DNA of 64,000 bases from Gari tellinella (Eukaryota; Mollusca; Bivalvia; Cardiida; Psammobiidae). Within the stretch, counting starts at the first letter, position 1, and the number at the start of each line of letters is the position of its first letter. A model generated the notes under the pieces. That model did no database searches. It was not told the DNA's origin and saw only the letters and a program-made list of their open reading frames with translations. The stretch is taken from contig OV277870.1 of the NCBI GenBank assembly GCA_922989275.2, positions 40,420,356 through 40,484,355 on the forward strand, written 5' to 3'. This document shows, piece by piece, positions 1 through 11,024 of the stretch. The position numbers and the translations under genes are program-made.

Positions 1-158
1 GTATTGAATATTTTAGGTAATGGGTTAAAAAGTAATAGCTGATTCCAAGCGATGGCCTGTTTACTGGATCATATTAATCATTGTGAATTTAGTTGTGTGC
101 CGTGGCTGCAAATATTGTTTTAACATTCTACGCGCTACAGGTGACCTTGCAATATCAG

Positions 159-232
159 TTGCAAACAGTTTGGATCCAGATGAGACACCGGCGGATAACC
201 CGGCGTCTCATCTCGATCCAAGCTGTTTGCAA
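159..232. repeat. Central-hairpin module (GCAAACAGTTTGGATCC type)
   Basis: Near-perfect inverted repeat with outer arms TTGCAAACAGTTTGGATC and GATCCAAGCTGTTTGCAA and a GC-rich tip around GGATAACC. This is the same hairpin that sits in the middle of most MITE families in this window. Only the right half persists at 9884-9903 in the paralogous segment. Confidence 0.7.
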
Positions 233-849
233 CTTTGACTTTATTTTATGAAAAAGGCACCAATTGATAAATTCTGATAATTGTTGCAGACGACAAATGC
301 TTAATACTAGAGAATGGTTAGCGGTGTATCAACTTGATTTTTTTGTCTCCTAGATGGACGCAATACTTGCCTCTAAATTTGAATTATTTCTTCCATCAAA
401 GTAATGTTCATAGAGAGATATATTAAGCATTTATTAAGATTCACCGGTTATTTAGAATATCAACTGCTTCGGATCAAATCAATGTCTAGAAATGCTGAAT
501 GTTTTTTTAGTATAGTGTTAATCACATTTGTCAACGCGTAGCAAATTTTATTAAACTAAACTTGTATTGAAGATATTTTGAATTGCAATGGCAGTTACTT
601 AAAATGAGTACAATTAAAGATGTTGCATTACTGCACTCGTCGTTTGATTGGCCCTCATAGGATTCGTGTACTTCTTACAATATTATGTTCCGCAACCGCA
701 AACTGTTAGAGAAAAGGAAACACGAGTGTTTTTGGTTTATTTAAAGACCTTGTTATAGCAATGTGACTAAGTTATTTATGTGTTCGGTATTTCCCGCAAT
801 TGCTTTTCCCTATTACTTTTCCTGAAAGTGTTCCAGACGTCATTTTATG

Positions 850-1106
850 TACAGTGGAGAATCTGTTATTCTTTCCCGTTTAAACGCAAACGTAACGCAA
901 ACGCAAAGCACTAAAACGTAGAAAAGTACAACTTTTGAACAATTCTGATACCGGTAATTCATGTTTATCTTGGTGGCAAACAGTTTGGAGCCTGATCAGA
1001 CGCCGGGTTACCCGGCGTCTGATCTGGCTCCAAACTGTTTGCACTGCAAATAATAGTTTTAGCGTAAACGCGTTTATTGGGAAAGAATAACACATTCTCC
1101 ACTGTA
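850..1106 (-). mobile_element. Family A MITE
   Basis: Non-autonomous TA-flanked element. Terminal inverted repeats of ~28 bp begin TACAGTGGAGAATCTGTTAT. Behind them lie a purine/pyrimidine-biased arm with repeats of GCAAACG, the central hairpin, and an arm with AAACGCGTTT and a conserved GGGAAAGAATAAC. It encodes no transposase. Strand is defined so that plus reads AATGTGTTATTC then CCAATAAACGCG. The homologous site in segmental copy 2 (TA at about 10528) is empty, which supports a clean insertion. It is 257 bp, slightly longer than the usual 250 bp. Confidence 0.9.
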
Positions 1107-1595
1107 CGAAATCCGCATTTTACCCATATCTATATTTGATATTGATATTTGCCTTCAGCAACATCTTGCTAGACTGTGATATGGATACTTTCAACTGCAA
1201 CAATACGCATGAAGAGGACTGACTGTGTTTGTCTTATTCTATATTTGACATGTACGTAGAATTAAATTGTATAATAATGCATCATAAAAATAATTTGCAC
1301 ATATAAAACAAGCCATTTAACATTGTACGAGGCGGTACGTTTCACTGAGAACATCTAGTGTGGAAATTAAATAGAGAGGCTGCAACTTTATGTGTTAGAC
1401 TCGTAATATATATGCCTGTGAGACAAATGATTCATCGGGTACATAAACTACCAGTTTACAGAGTGTTTTTGTATAATTTATTAGAAATAAGGAGCTATTT
1501 GTTACACATAACTAAGAATTATTTGTTGCAAATACGTTTTATGCTCTAGTTTATTACACAGAGCAATTCATTTTATAACCTTCCCGACACACATG

Positions 1596-1956
1596 TACAT
1601 TGTTCCCTCCCTACAACGACCCTCCAAACGACAACTTCCTCCTTACAACGACGTTTGCCGCTGTTCCCCAAACAACAGAAGTATGTCCAACCATTTCATG
1701 GCTGCAATGTCGTGTACTTAAACTTTTCGTCTGCCGTTTTTCTCAAATGTACATGTAAGTTGATATTTTGATAGAATAAATATGACGAGTTACAAACAGT
1801 CTGAATCCAGATCAGACGCCGCGTTACGCGGCGTCTGATCTGGATTCAAACTGTTTGCAAATGTAAACCAATTTCCCTCTCTATAACGACTCCATCCGAA
1901 CAACGCACACAATCGTTGTCTCCCATTGGATGTCGTTGTAGAGAGGGGGCGCTGTA
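1596..1956 (+). mobile_element. Family D MITE (pogo/Tc1-style ends)
   Basis: Ends read TACATTGTTCCCTCCCTACAACGACC on the left (given here as family wording, consensus CAGTGTTCCCTC) and, as inverted complement, TCGTTGTAGAGAGGGGGCGC then TGTA on the right. A perfect central hairpin lies at 1791-1862, with CAGATCAGACGCCGCG in the left arm. The CAGT start, TA flanks and CTACAACGAC wording resemble pogo/Tigger-type MITE ends. That assignment is inferred. It is absent from the paralogous segment near 10980-11025. Confidence 0.85.
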
Positions 1957-2142
1957 AAATACATTACATTGGCCTTTACCCTTTTATTGCTGGGCTCGTC
2001 AAGGCTAACATTGGCAAACATTCTGAATTCTTATTGGCATCCAATTCTTTTGAAGTTCACATCGATGTTTCTTAACTTAAACAACGCATATAATTTCAAA
2101 TCTATAGAATCAGAATAAAGCTTCGCAGACAATATTGTGGCA

Positions 2143-2143
<1 letters not shown>

Positions 2144-2173
<30 letters not shown>
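2144..2173 (+). repeat. (AAT)n microsatellite
   Basis: About ten uninterrupted AAT units, followed directly by AAAGACTTTATTTCAAGAGG. The A-rich run before a fixed sequence could mark the end of a retroposed element, but no head was recognised. Confidence 0.9.
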
Positions 2174-2174
<1 letters not shown>

Positions 2175-2335
2175 GACTTTATTTCAAGAGGGTAACACAA
2201 TTAGAACACACAAGCAACTAATCTCCCATGTGGCCCTCAAACATTTGTACAGATATTTACAGAACACATTCAATCCTATCTACGAGCATATATCTACTTG
2301 TCATTTATTATCAATGTACAGGAGGAAAGTGTACT

Positions 2336-3425
2336 TGTCGAAAACTGACAGTGCAGACCCAGACCAGAGGGCTACCTAAGGAGTCCTCTGATCAGGGTCG
2401 GCATTGACAGCGTTTATGAACAGAACAGATGTTCAACACATATATTAGCCTTTATCCAGATTAGACTCTATCATTCTCACATTAAGACCCGCAATTTAGT
2501 GCAAAACCGTCGTATCTTCGATTAACAATTATCCAAGGATACGGTAGTATTGCACTGAGTAGATCTACATGAGTTACCTCTGTAACTCTGCAACATTGGA
2601 CATATATTCAATAAACAAATCAACAAATATTCGACTTATACTTTTAGATCTTTAAATTTTGAACTCACGACATAAACCAATTGTTTGTTCCCACTATGAC
2701 TCGTCACGACACTGTATACAAACATAGCAATAAGGACATTGTAAGAATGATGTCATAAATCATGGGGGGGGGGGGGGGGGGTAATGTACTATTTATATAA
2801 ACTGGGAAATCCTTTGTCAAATATTTGTGACGTAATTATTATTACATTGCGTCATAATTGACACATAAGAGCACGTGGTGGTAACCCAATATCCCTACGA
2901 AAATTACATTTTTATGCAAACAGTGTAGACCCCGATCGGAGGACTCCTTAAAAGTACATTTTATGCAAACAGTGTAGACCCCGATCAGAAGGAGCCCTCC
3001 GATCAGGCTTCCCACTGTTTGTCATTCAACAGTGAAAACCAAGATTGAAGGGCTCATAAAAGAGTCCTCCGACCCGATCCGTTTATTGATACGATCAAAT
3101 ATCGTTATTGTTCAATATATTTAAGTTGATTCAACCCTATCCCCGAGTATACTCTTCATTTGTTAGCAGTCTACTTATAAAAAATACTTTTGTCGTAGGC
3201 TTACAGTGAAGATCCAAATTTGAGGGCTCCCTGACGAGTCCTCCAATCAGGATCTGCACCGTCTGAGCATACGGTGACATTCAATAATATCAACGAATAA
3301 ATTCTTTGATTACTTAGTAGATCCACATATGTAGTAAATTTAATGTATGCCAACTGTATAGACCAAGATAAGAGGGCTTCTTTAGTAGTCCTCTTACCAG
3401 GATCGGCACCGTCTATGGATACGAT
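2336..3425. repeat. Cluster of five GAGGGCTC-type hairpins (family I core)
   Basis: Repeated diverged hairpins, each with one arm of the form CAGTGTAGACCC-GATCAGA-GGGCTCC and the other its complement, lie near 2338-2417, 2918-2960, 2966-3022, 3028-3085, 3200-3270 and 3350-3425. Spacer text such as TACGATCA and CCGTCTGAGCATAC also recurs, so the block looks like local multiplication of one hairpin-bearing unit rather than independent insertions. The whole block is missing from the paralogous segment at about 11210. An 18-G run lies inside it. Confidence 0.6.
2764..2781 (+). repeat. Poly-G run of 18
   Basis: Eighteen consecutive G within AT-rich sequence, preceded by CAT. It could form a quadruplex, or its length could be unreliable because of sequencing error in homopolymers. 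Confidence 0.9.
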
Positions 3426-3640
3426 CATAATTCAGTGAATATGAAAGGGTTATATAGTGTGAAAAACATTATTATCCCTTGTTTAAAAGCGAATTGCGAT
3501 AAAATGTAGAATTTCAAAGGTTATATTTAACATGTTGATATCGAATAGAGCATTAAACATGTTGATAATAACCTATCTGTACCGATGATCAAAAGTATGA
3601 TAAAAGATAAGAGACAGTGTATACTCTGCAGTTAATATTA

Positions 3641-3919
3641 GATGGATGGATGGATGAGTTCGGTTTTACGGCACTGCGACACAAAATAGGTCATATAGCG
3701 CCGATGAATAATGAGGGATGATGAGATGAGGTGATATGATTTTAGAAAGGTGATTTCGGCTAATCGCATTCGTTGCTAAGCAGCGCATGGGATCAAAACC
3801 ACAGACCTGCCTTCCTTTTAGTTCTTGGCAGAGGGGATAATCTCGGTCTGATAAACAGAAAAGATCCCCTATGACAATTAAGCCCCAGAACTACGGCAAA
3901 GTAGGAAGGTCTCTGGGGA
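3641..3919 (+). repeat. Dispersed repeat H, copy 1, with (GATG)n head
   Basis: Starts with four GATG units at 3641-3656. It continues with TACGGCACTGC, GGTCATATAGCGCCGATGAA, GGGATCAAAAC and CAGAGGGGATAATCTCGG. The same succession recurs at 9092-9360. It has no open reading frame of note and no clear terminal repeats, so the class is unknown. A SINE or fragment of a longer element is possible. Confidence 0.7.
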
Positions 3920-3929
3920 AACAATATAA

Positions 3930-4002
3930 GACAAAACGGAACTCTTAATGAACGTATCCAATATCTAAACATGGAATATTCCACTGGGCGCGAATGGGTT
4001 AA
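3930..4002 (+). repeat. Family C MITE fragment
   Basis: Only the outer part survives: ACGTATCCAATATCTAAACA, then TCCACTGGGCGCGAATGGGTTAA ending in TTAA. It matches the left end of the full family C copy at 29521-29747, read on the other strand. Confidence 0.6.
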
Positions 4003-4672
4003 ACAGTAAGTAATCTGCATTGCAAAAAGCTCTAACATGTCTGAAATGGGGATCTGTTAGGCAAACGTATGGCTACTTGTTAAGGATAACGTATTATCCC
4101 ATGGATAGTAGTACAAGGTTTAGGTATCAAATGATTCTGCCTCTTTCAGAGTGCACTGACATTTGAAAACAGACTTGACATTGGTAATGGTCAGTCCCAA
4201 AGTAACTCGCTTGTTTTACTAACCTCGTAACTTTACAAATGGCTGTATGAAAGTTAATTCAGAGTAACCTGTCGAATATATAATTTGATGAATAAAATAA
4301 CAGACGACAAGTGGTCTTTAAACTGACAGGCAATTACATGCATGGGAAGGAATAATCATAAACAACAATTTATAGGTTCAATGTCTAGACGGTATGAAAT
4401 ATTTAGGCATTTAATAGACAAACCTCTACAGCTTGTTCAAAATTCATTCCAATATTTATCTCACTATAAAATCTAGTAGTCAAAATAACCATGACGATTT
4501 ACTGGAGCTTTTATTTCATATGTTTTTATATTTTAGTTAAGCCTTTGAGCACTATTTACATTTTACGTAAACTAATTTATGAACACATAGTCATTAAATG
4601 TTTGTTTGTAGCAGGGGGATATCGTTAAACCTTGCAATAGAACGAATTTATAATCTGTTTGATGGTGCCTAG
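4003..4672. other. No recognisable gene or repeat
   Basis: AT-rich sequence without a long frame, hairpin or repeat that I could match elsewhere in the window. Confidence 0.5.
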
Positions 4673-4797
4673 CGAATACAGTTTTGATCAAGATCACATA
4701 CCGATTAACCCGGTGTCTGACCAGGCTCCCACACTGTAAGTCACTCGTTGAAGCGAATTGCCAGCGTTTGCGATTAACTGCAATTTCCGCCACTGTA
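4673..4797 (+). repeat. Degenerate family A remnant
   Basis: Retains a decayed hairpin (GATTAACCCGGTGTCTGACC, then GGCTCCCACACTGTAAG), a GCGTTTGCG element and a terminal CCGCCACTGTA. This is the order of the right half of family A. The left terminal repeat is gone. Confidence 0.5.
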
Positions 4798-5109
4798 TCA
4801 TGTTTTGTTAACTACATATTCGTTAAATGTATATAAAAATGTGCAAGACATTTATGTTTAACTTGTGATGATTTATAGGACCACTGTGCCGGGTGCAAAT
4901 TGTTTGTATTTAAACAATATTTTGTTAAAACATTATTAACTATGCACATGCAACAATAATAAAATATTTACTTACTTACTTACTTATTTACAAACAGTAA
5001 AGAGATTGATAATATATTTCTTTTTGAAGGTCTCTTGTCAGGATATGCACATTGTTTCACTTATATCTCAAAACAACATAAGCTGATCAAGTTTGATAGT
5101 ATATACAAA

Positions 5110-5359
5110 TACAGTGGAGAATGTGTTATTCTTTCCCAATAAACGCGTTTACGCTAAAACTATTATTTGCAGTACAAACAGTTTGGAGCCAGATCAGACG
5201 CCGGGTAACCCGGCGTCTGATCAGGCTCCAAACTGTTTGCCACCAAGATAAACAAGAATTATCAGAATTGTCCAAAAGTTGTTCTTTTCTACGTTTTAGT
5301 GTTTTGCGTTTGCGTACGTTTGCGTTTAAACGGGAAAGAATAACAGATTCTCCACTGTA
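5110..5359 (+). mobile_element. Family A MITE, reference 250 bp copy
   Basis: Complete copy. It has a TACAGTGGAGAATGTGTTAT end, the AAACGCGTTTACGC arm, the hairpin GCAAACAGTTTGGAGCC (its stem holds one A/A mismatch), then GCCACCAAGATAAACA, the GCGTTTGCGTACG arm and the complementary end CTCCACTGTA. An open frame of ~80 codons runs through it on both strands. I regard this as a by-product of its palindromic layout. Confidence 0.92.
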
Positions 5360-5455
5360 CAAATAGCATGCTCATTTGAATGACATTTCTAATGCTACTT
5401 TACAAACAACATGTATGTTTTGACTGACAAGTCAACACAAGCTTCAACTGCTGCA

Positions 5456-5474
5456 TACAGTGGAGAATCTGTTA
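5456..5474 (+). repeat. Solo family A terminal repeat
   Basis: TACAGTGGAGAATCTGTTA with no MITE body behind it. In segmental copy 2 the matching site reads GCTGCGTACATATT without it. This suggests an insertion later reduced to one end, or capture of an end alone. Confidence 0.6.
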
Positions 5475-5651
5475 GTGTTGTTTTGTTATTGTTACATAAT
5501 TATAAATATTAGATAAACGATGACTTGAACTTTTAGTTATTAACAATCTAAGACGAAACACATTTAAAATGTAGCGTGATAAACCCCGGAACGGTTCCAG
5601 AAAATTCGTTTTCAAAACATAGTTTTCGCTTTTCATGCCGAACAAAGCCTT

Positions 5652-5830
5652 TACAGCCAGGACTCGATACAACGACACAGTTCGTTCCCAACAAAAATGT
5701 CGTTGTAACGAGTTTGTCGTTATATTGAATCCCATATATATAGCTTTGAGCAGGTTCGTTCCCACAGATTTCGTGTCGGTAAGTGAGTATTCCGTTGTAA
5801 CGAATGTCGTTGTATCGAGTCCTGACTGTA
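5652..5830. mobile_element. Pogo-style MITE (ACTCGATACAACGAC ends)
   Basis: Inverted ends TACAGCCAGGACTCGATACA and, at the right, TGTATCGAGTCCTGACTGTA. The interior is rich in GTCGTTGTAACGA-like words. Copy 2 shows the empty site: CTTTA-TCACTTTC at about 11971-11983 against CTTTA-[element]-TATCAGTTTC here. This fits a TA duplication. The class comes from end wording only. Confidence 0.8.
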
Positions 5831-6010
5831 TCAGTTTCAAAGGAAAATTATATATACGAGTCTATTGCGACAACTGAACAATCTGAAGCAACACTTACCC
5901 ATTTATATTGCAAGGAACTATCCCTAGCTGCTTGCCATAAAATGTTGTCATAGATGTTGTCAAAACATGATGTTGATTTTTCTGCTTTTCCAACAGATCA
6001 GAGTTTACAA

Positions 6011-6139
6011 TGTTTGATGATAGTAATTTCAATATAAAACGAAACGAAAAGTAAAATTTAGACCAGGAACCCCTAAGATAACAAATTGGTCAATCCGATA
6101 TATAAGAATTGAACAATCCACTGGGCACAAATGAGTTAA
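6011..6139 (-). repeat. Family C MITE, half copy
   Basis: Carries TTTCAATATAAAACGAAA, a decayed GACCAGGAACCCCTAAG, and CCACTGGGCACAAATGAG-TTAA, in the order seen in the right half of the element at 6746-6966. The hairpin half is missing, although ATCTGAATTTAAACTGTTTGC follows at 6158. Confidence 0.55.
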
Positions 6140-6405
6140 GCAAAATAATGCGGCATCTAATCTGAATTTAAACTGTTTGCTTATGTGTTGTCACTGAAAT
6201 ACTAATTGGGTTAAACTGTAATGTAAGTGCCTTGATTAAATGCAGAGAAATAAAGTGTCTTATTATGATTAAAGCTGCCGACATGTAACTGAAAAGGTGC
6301 AAAAAGGCACACCGCACCGAGTGATCCCTCGACATCGGACAATACAATGTCGCACTACTTGCAGTTAACACATTGCATTCAACTTAACGTGCAAGCCAAT
6401 GCACA

Positions 6406-6603
6406 TACAGGTCGAACTTCGATTATTCGAACTCGGTAAAGTCAAACATACCCGTATTTCGAAGTTAAAACGTAGCTAAGACACGTTTTAACTTTGAAAA
6501 ACGGATATGTTTGACTTAACCGAGTATGAAATAATGCAATTCATGTGCCGACAAATGTGATAGTTCGAATTAAGCGAGTTCGATATATCGAAGTTCGTCT
6601 GTA
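6406..6603. mobile_element. Family E MITE (CAGTCGAACTTCG ends)
   Basis: Ends TACAGGTCGAACTTCGATTA and the inverted CGAAGTTCGTCTGTA. Inside is an inverted pair around ACGTTTTAACTTTGAA and AACATACCCGTATTTC. It matches 41372-41567. TA flanks and end wording resemble pogo-type MITEs. It does not carry the shared central hairpin. Confidence 0.8.
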
Positions 6604-6745
6604 TATACTTATAAATGATACTAGTTCCTAATTTTTGAATTTTTGTTATCTCATTCAAGATATCATCGACATTCTTTAGCATATGTTTCATAACCCTTCT
6701 AAAGTCAATATAACATAATAATCAGTACTTAAAACCTCTAAATGT

Positions 6746-6966
6746 TTAACCCATTTGTGCCCACGATCCCATATATGGGACATAGGCAAACAGTGTAGAC
6801 TCTGATCAGACGCCGTATTATGCGGCGTCTGATCAGAATCTACATTGTTTGCTGATAGGAATTTCAATATAAAACAAAATGAATTTTGACTAGGCATCCC
6901 TTTGATAAAAAATGGACTAATCCAATATATAAACATGGACGAATCCACTGGGCGTAAATTGGTTAA
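6746..6966 (-). mobile_element. Family C MITE (TTAACCCATTTG ends)
   Basis: Bounded by TTAACCCATTTGTGCCC and, at the right, GGCGTAAATTGGTTAA. The core hairpin reads CAAACAGTGTAGACTCTGAT and its complement around a CCGTATTATGCGG tip. The TTAA at both edges with adjacent CCC resembles piggyBac-type target duplication and ends (known for that family; assignment inferred). A second mini-palindrome, CCCATATATGGG, lies beside the left end. Confidence 0.8.
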
Positions 6967-7716
6967 TGGAGAACGGTTTATCCATTTTTAGGCCAAATGA
7001 AAGAAACACACGGACACCTTACAAAACTCTTCTGTATAAGTGTAACCCTTTCACTGTCAAGTCCGACACCACTGACAGTTTACACATTTTGGATTTTGAA
7101 CGTCTGAACAGGATCCATTTTTTTTTAAATAGGAGCTGTCTGTATAACTGTTTCCAGGCATTAACTTGACATCCGTCATATAGTATATACTTTAGTATAC
7201 CCTTTAACTAGTGGTTGCCAGGCACACGTCTGACTATATATCGTAAACACAACCAATAAGCCGTGTTTGTATGGTATTTAGCGGTCATTCTAACCGTAAT
7301 CTTATATGTCTTTAAAACGGGACACATAAACTAAAATGATGACATCTGGTGAAACTATTACATCCGTAATTTAAGTATGTAATATAAACGAACTTTTTTC
7401 TATTATTTGTGAAACAAATAAATAACAGAAGCCTTTGTAATTATATCTCCCCTGAGAGTTTTAGACACACTGTCCAATATTTAGGGGAATAAATACCTTT
7501 AATATCTGAAACAAGTCGGATTTTTGTTCATCTTACACTGACAGAACTTCTTGGGCGTCTTATAAAATTTAAAAGCTTAATGCACAACTTTCCTCAATAA
7601 AAATGTATTAAATAACTTCAGCGTTGAATATTGAGAGACAACCAAATACACTAAATGCGGCGATGACAAACAATAGAGAGTTTGCCATGTAATATCGAAA
7701 ATGAGTTGTAAATATA
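6967..7716. other. No recognisable gene
   Basis: AT-rich sequence with short frames only. A TATAGTATATACTTTAGTAT stretch near 7178 is simple AT-rich sequence. No repeat partner was found in the window. Confidence 0.5.
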
Positions 7717-7966
7717 TACAGTGGAGAATGTGTTATTCTTTCCCAATAAACGCGTTTACGCTAAAACTATTATTTGCAGTGCAAACAGTTTGGAGCCAGA
7801 TCAGACGCCGGGTAACCCGGTGTCTGATCAGGCTCCAAACTGTTTGCCACCAAGATAAACATGAAATATCAGAATTGTCCAAAAGTTGTTCTTTTCTACG
7901 TTTTAGCGCTTTGCGTTTGCGTACGTTTGCGTTTAAACGGGAAAGAATAACAGATTATCCACTGTA
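7717..7966 (+). mobile_element. Family A MITE, 250 bp
   Basis: Full-length copy with both terminal repeats, TA flanks and the usual hairpin. The tip reads GGGTAACCCGG followed by TGTC in place of CGTC, and the right end has GATTATCC in place of GATTCTCC. Otherwise it is very close to the copy at 5110. Confidence 0.92.
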
Positions 7967-8168
7967 CTCCGCTATAAAGTCCACCTTTTAAGCTTACGTA
8001 TCGATGTTGGAGGTATGATTTTGCTTTAAACAATAACAAATAAACAACAACTATTACTTTTTATTCATCACTACATAACATGTATATATGAGACAATACA
8101 GTAATAAGAATCAAACACTGAGTGTGGGCGGGGAAAGTATGAGGAGAAGTGCAATTGTGTCTATAATT

Positions 8169-8212
8169 AAGGTGTTCAAAGACGTCAACCATTTTGGCAG
8201 CTTGAACACCTT
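8169..8212. repeat. Short inverted repeat
   Basis: AAGGTGTTCAA and its perfect complement TTGAACACCTT are separated by 22 bases. No function is assigned. Confidence 0.6.
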
Positions 8213-9091
8213 CCTTATAAACAACTGAATATTTTTCCTTAAATTAAGTTAAAACATTGTAATTTATGTTGGGTGCATCTCTCAATTTTCATATGTTACA
8301 GGTGGGAGTCGGTAAACAAAGAGGAACAGGTGTGAGTGCTTTAGATAAATAAAAGCCCTCGCATGGACTTTCTGCTTTCCTTTTAAATTGCTATTTACAG
8401 TCAAATGTTTGTAATCCTTTCGTTGCCATTACGACGGAAATATCCGTCTAATACAGTCGCTGTCATATTGTCTTTTTTTTAAAATGTTCGTTTGTTGTTA
8501 TTAATAATAACATTTTGAATTGTTTAATTGTATGTGTTTTTAACTTTAGAAACAATGATATTAGTGTCAAACAGTAACGCGGCATCTGATCAGGATTGAC
8601 ACTGCTAAGATAATACAACTGATGATAGATACCCTCAATAGAAATTGCTAGAAACATACTAAGGAGTAGATAAATAAGTATTTCCAATAGCATTGTCCAA
8701 TAGTTGAAACAATTCCAGTTTGAAGTTACCATCAATACACATCTATTTGGTTCTACGTTCCAATTTATGTTGACGTTGTTTTGACTTTGTTAGTGTCATG
8801 ATAAATTAGAAATAGTGTAACCCTTTACTCTAATATGCTTGTTGTGAATATCATTTACCAGCACTTAGTAAAGTTGCTACTTCATTTTCCCACTGTGTCC
8901 TAATATAAATCGACATGTAACTTAACACCTGACGTACGACAAAACACGACTGCAACACTAAACGTGATTTAGGGCTACACTTCAGGTTCTATTTCAAGTG
9001 GCAAATTAATTTATGCCATGATACATATTTTTGTTGTGATCATTTGTATCGGTTGTCATTAACAGTTTGAACTTCTGTAATATTTCCGGAT

Positions 9092-9360
9092 TGATGAGTT
9101 GGGTTTTACTGCACTGCTACACAAAATAGGTCATATAGCGCCGATGAATGATAAGGGATGATAAGATGAGATGATGATGACTTCAGGAAGATGATTTAGG
9201 CTCATCTCATTCGCAGTAAAGCATGGTATGGGATCAAAACTACCGACCTGCCTTCCTTTTTAGTTCTTGCCAGAGGGGATAATCTCGGTATAATAAACAG
9301 AAAAGATTGCCTATGACAATTTAGCACCAGAACTGCCGCTAAGTAAGAAGGTGTCTGTGG
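9092..9360 (+). repeat. Dispersed repeat H, copy 2
   Basis: Same internal text as 3641-3919, including GGTCATATAGCGCCGATGAA and CAGAGGGGATAATCTCGG, but without the GATG microsatellite head. It lies at a different offset from the segmental duplication, so it seems a separate insertion. Confidence 0.7.
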
Positions 9361-10974
9361 TTATATTTCCGGATTAACGCGTGAGGTTCCATTGCACACA
9401 GTTTACAACATGGTAAGACGAAAACCTTTGGCGTATGACTAGGCTTCTAATCGTTTTCCATTTAGATTTTGTAACACTGTGTCATTTGCGTAACTAGGTT
9501 GCATTGTATTGAGCTTCATGCGATTTCACCCTTTGCTTATTTCTAATTTTGACGACAGGCGACTACTTCAAAAAGTTTGAAAGTCAATCAGAGTGTGCCG
9601 TAACGTGCATTCAGTCTGCTTTAAGTTTCGAGCTGCTAGTATATAGAAAATACCTTTTATATTACATAGTCTTGACTGTTTCAAGCGGATATATTCTCTT
9701 CGGCGGATGAACAAAGTAAATGAGTATCATGGTGTGTTTATGGGGCAATAGGTACATAAAGAGGAGACATTAGTCAAAGCGGTTGTTCCATAGGACTGCA
9801 ACGATTAATAATTGAGGATATATGTGTGTGTGTGCTGTGCTAACACATATTGTTGCAATACCGACTTGCTAGGCTTCTAATCATGATCCAAGCTGTTTGT
9901 TACTCTGACTTTATTTTCTGAAAGAAAGCGCCAATAAATAAAGTGTAGTAGTTGTTGCAGGCGATAAATGCATTACGTGCAGCGGTTTAAACGGTTTATA
10001 AACTTCCTTATCTTGTCTCCCTGGGGAACGCAATACGTGCTTGTGAACCGACATCATTTCTTTCTTCTATCAAAGTTATGTTCATAGAGGAATTTAATAA
10101 GCATTTATAAAGATACTTCAGTAATTTAAATTACCAACTGCTTCGGATCAAATTGATATCCCCTAATGCTGAATTTTTAACTTTATTATAATAGAGTATA
10201 TCAAATTTAACAACGCGTAGAAAATTGATTATACCTTAATCTAAATAGAAGATATTTGAAATTGCAACGACAATTACTTGTAATGGATACTCTTAGATGT
10301 GTTACATGTATACTACTGCACTCGTCTTGTGATTTTTCCCACAATGATTCTTGTACTTGTAAATATTAAATAGTATGGTCGTTTTAAAATAGGAAACTCG
10401 CTTGTGTTTGTTTTATTTAAAGACTAAGTTTTAGCAACGTAACTAAGCTTTGTATGCTTACGGTATTTTCCTAAATGGCATTTCCATTTTACTGCCCTTA
10501 TAGTGTCTTTCAGACGCTAATATCATATACTAAATCCACATTTCAGCCATAAGGCTATTTGATATTTATATTTGCCATTAGCAACTTATTTCTAGAATGT
10601 GAAATGGGCAATTTTAAGTGCAAATAGGATTCTGTTTGTCATATTATAGTTCTCGTGTACATTGCAATATCAGAATGCCTCATTAAAATAATTGGTGCGC
10701 ATAAAACAAGCCATTAACTCAATTTGTACGAGTCGTTTCGTTTCACTGAGAACATATAGGGTGTAAATTAAATTTAGAGGCTGCAATATACATGCATATG
10801 CAGCACATAATTTCATCGGTTCCATATACTACCAGTTTAAAAGGATTTTATGTATCATTTATGGTCCATTACCAGAAATAACGAGCCATTTGTAACACAT
10901 AACTAAGGATTATTTGGATGCCAATACGTTTTATGCACTAGTGTAGTACATAAGGCAATTGGTTTTATAACCAT

Positions 10975-11024
10975 CCCGACACACAGGCCGAATACATTAC
11001 CCGACACACAGGCCGAGTACATTA
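10975..11024 (+). repeat. Two 25 bp tandem units
   Basis: CCCGACACACAGGCCGA is followed by A/G-TACATTA, twice in succession with one difference. It occupies the position where copy 1 has the family D MITE (1596-1956), so the two paralogues were altered at the same spot in different ways. Confidence 0.85.

Larger units (their letters stand above)
159..6010 (+). repeat. Segmental duplication, copy 1 (partner 9877-12790)
   Basis: Read in order, this segment and 9877-12790 carry the same succession of diverged non-repeat stretches. Shared landmarks include GCTTCGGATCAAAT near 468 and 10141, CACTGAGAACAT near 1343 and 10745, CACATAACTAAG near 1504 and 10897, CAACTGCTGC near 5446 and 11818, and GCGACAACTGAAC near 5867 and 12648. 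Identity by eye is roughly 70-80 percent. Copy 1 is longer because it holds MITEs at 850, 1596, 5110 and 5652 and a hairpin-rich block at 2140-3430 that copy 2 lacks. The left limit may lie outside the window. No gene is recognisable in either copy. Confidence 0.75.

Noticed and set aside
159..232. Rho-independent-type terminators, considered because of GC-rich hairpins
   Set aside because: The hairpins lack following T-runs, belong to transposons and lie in a eukaryotic setting.
5472..5840. 122-codon minus-strand frame
   Set aside because: It spans a pogo-style MITE and the segmental duplication, and its partner in copy 2 is not open in the same way.
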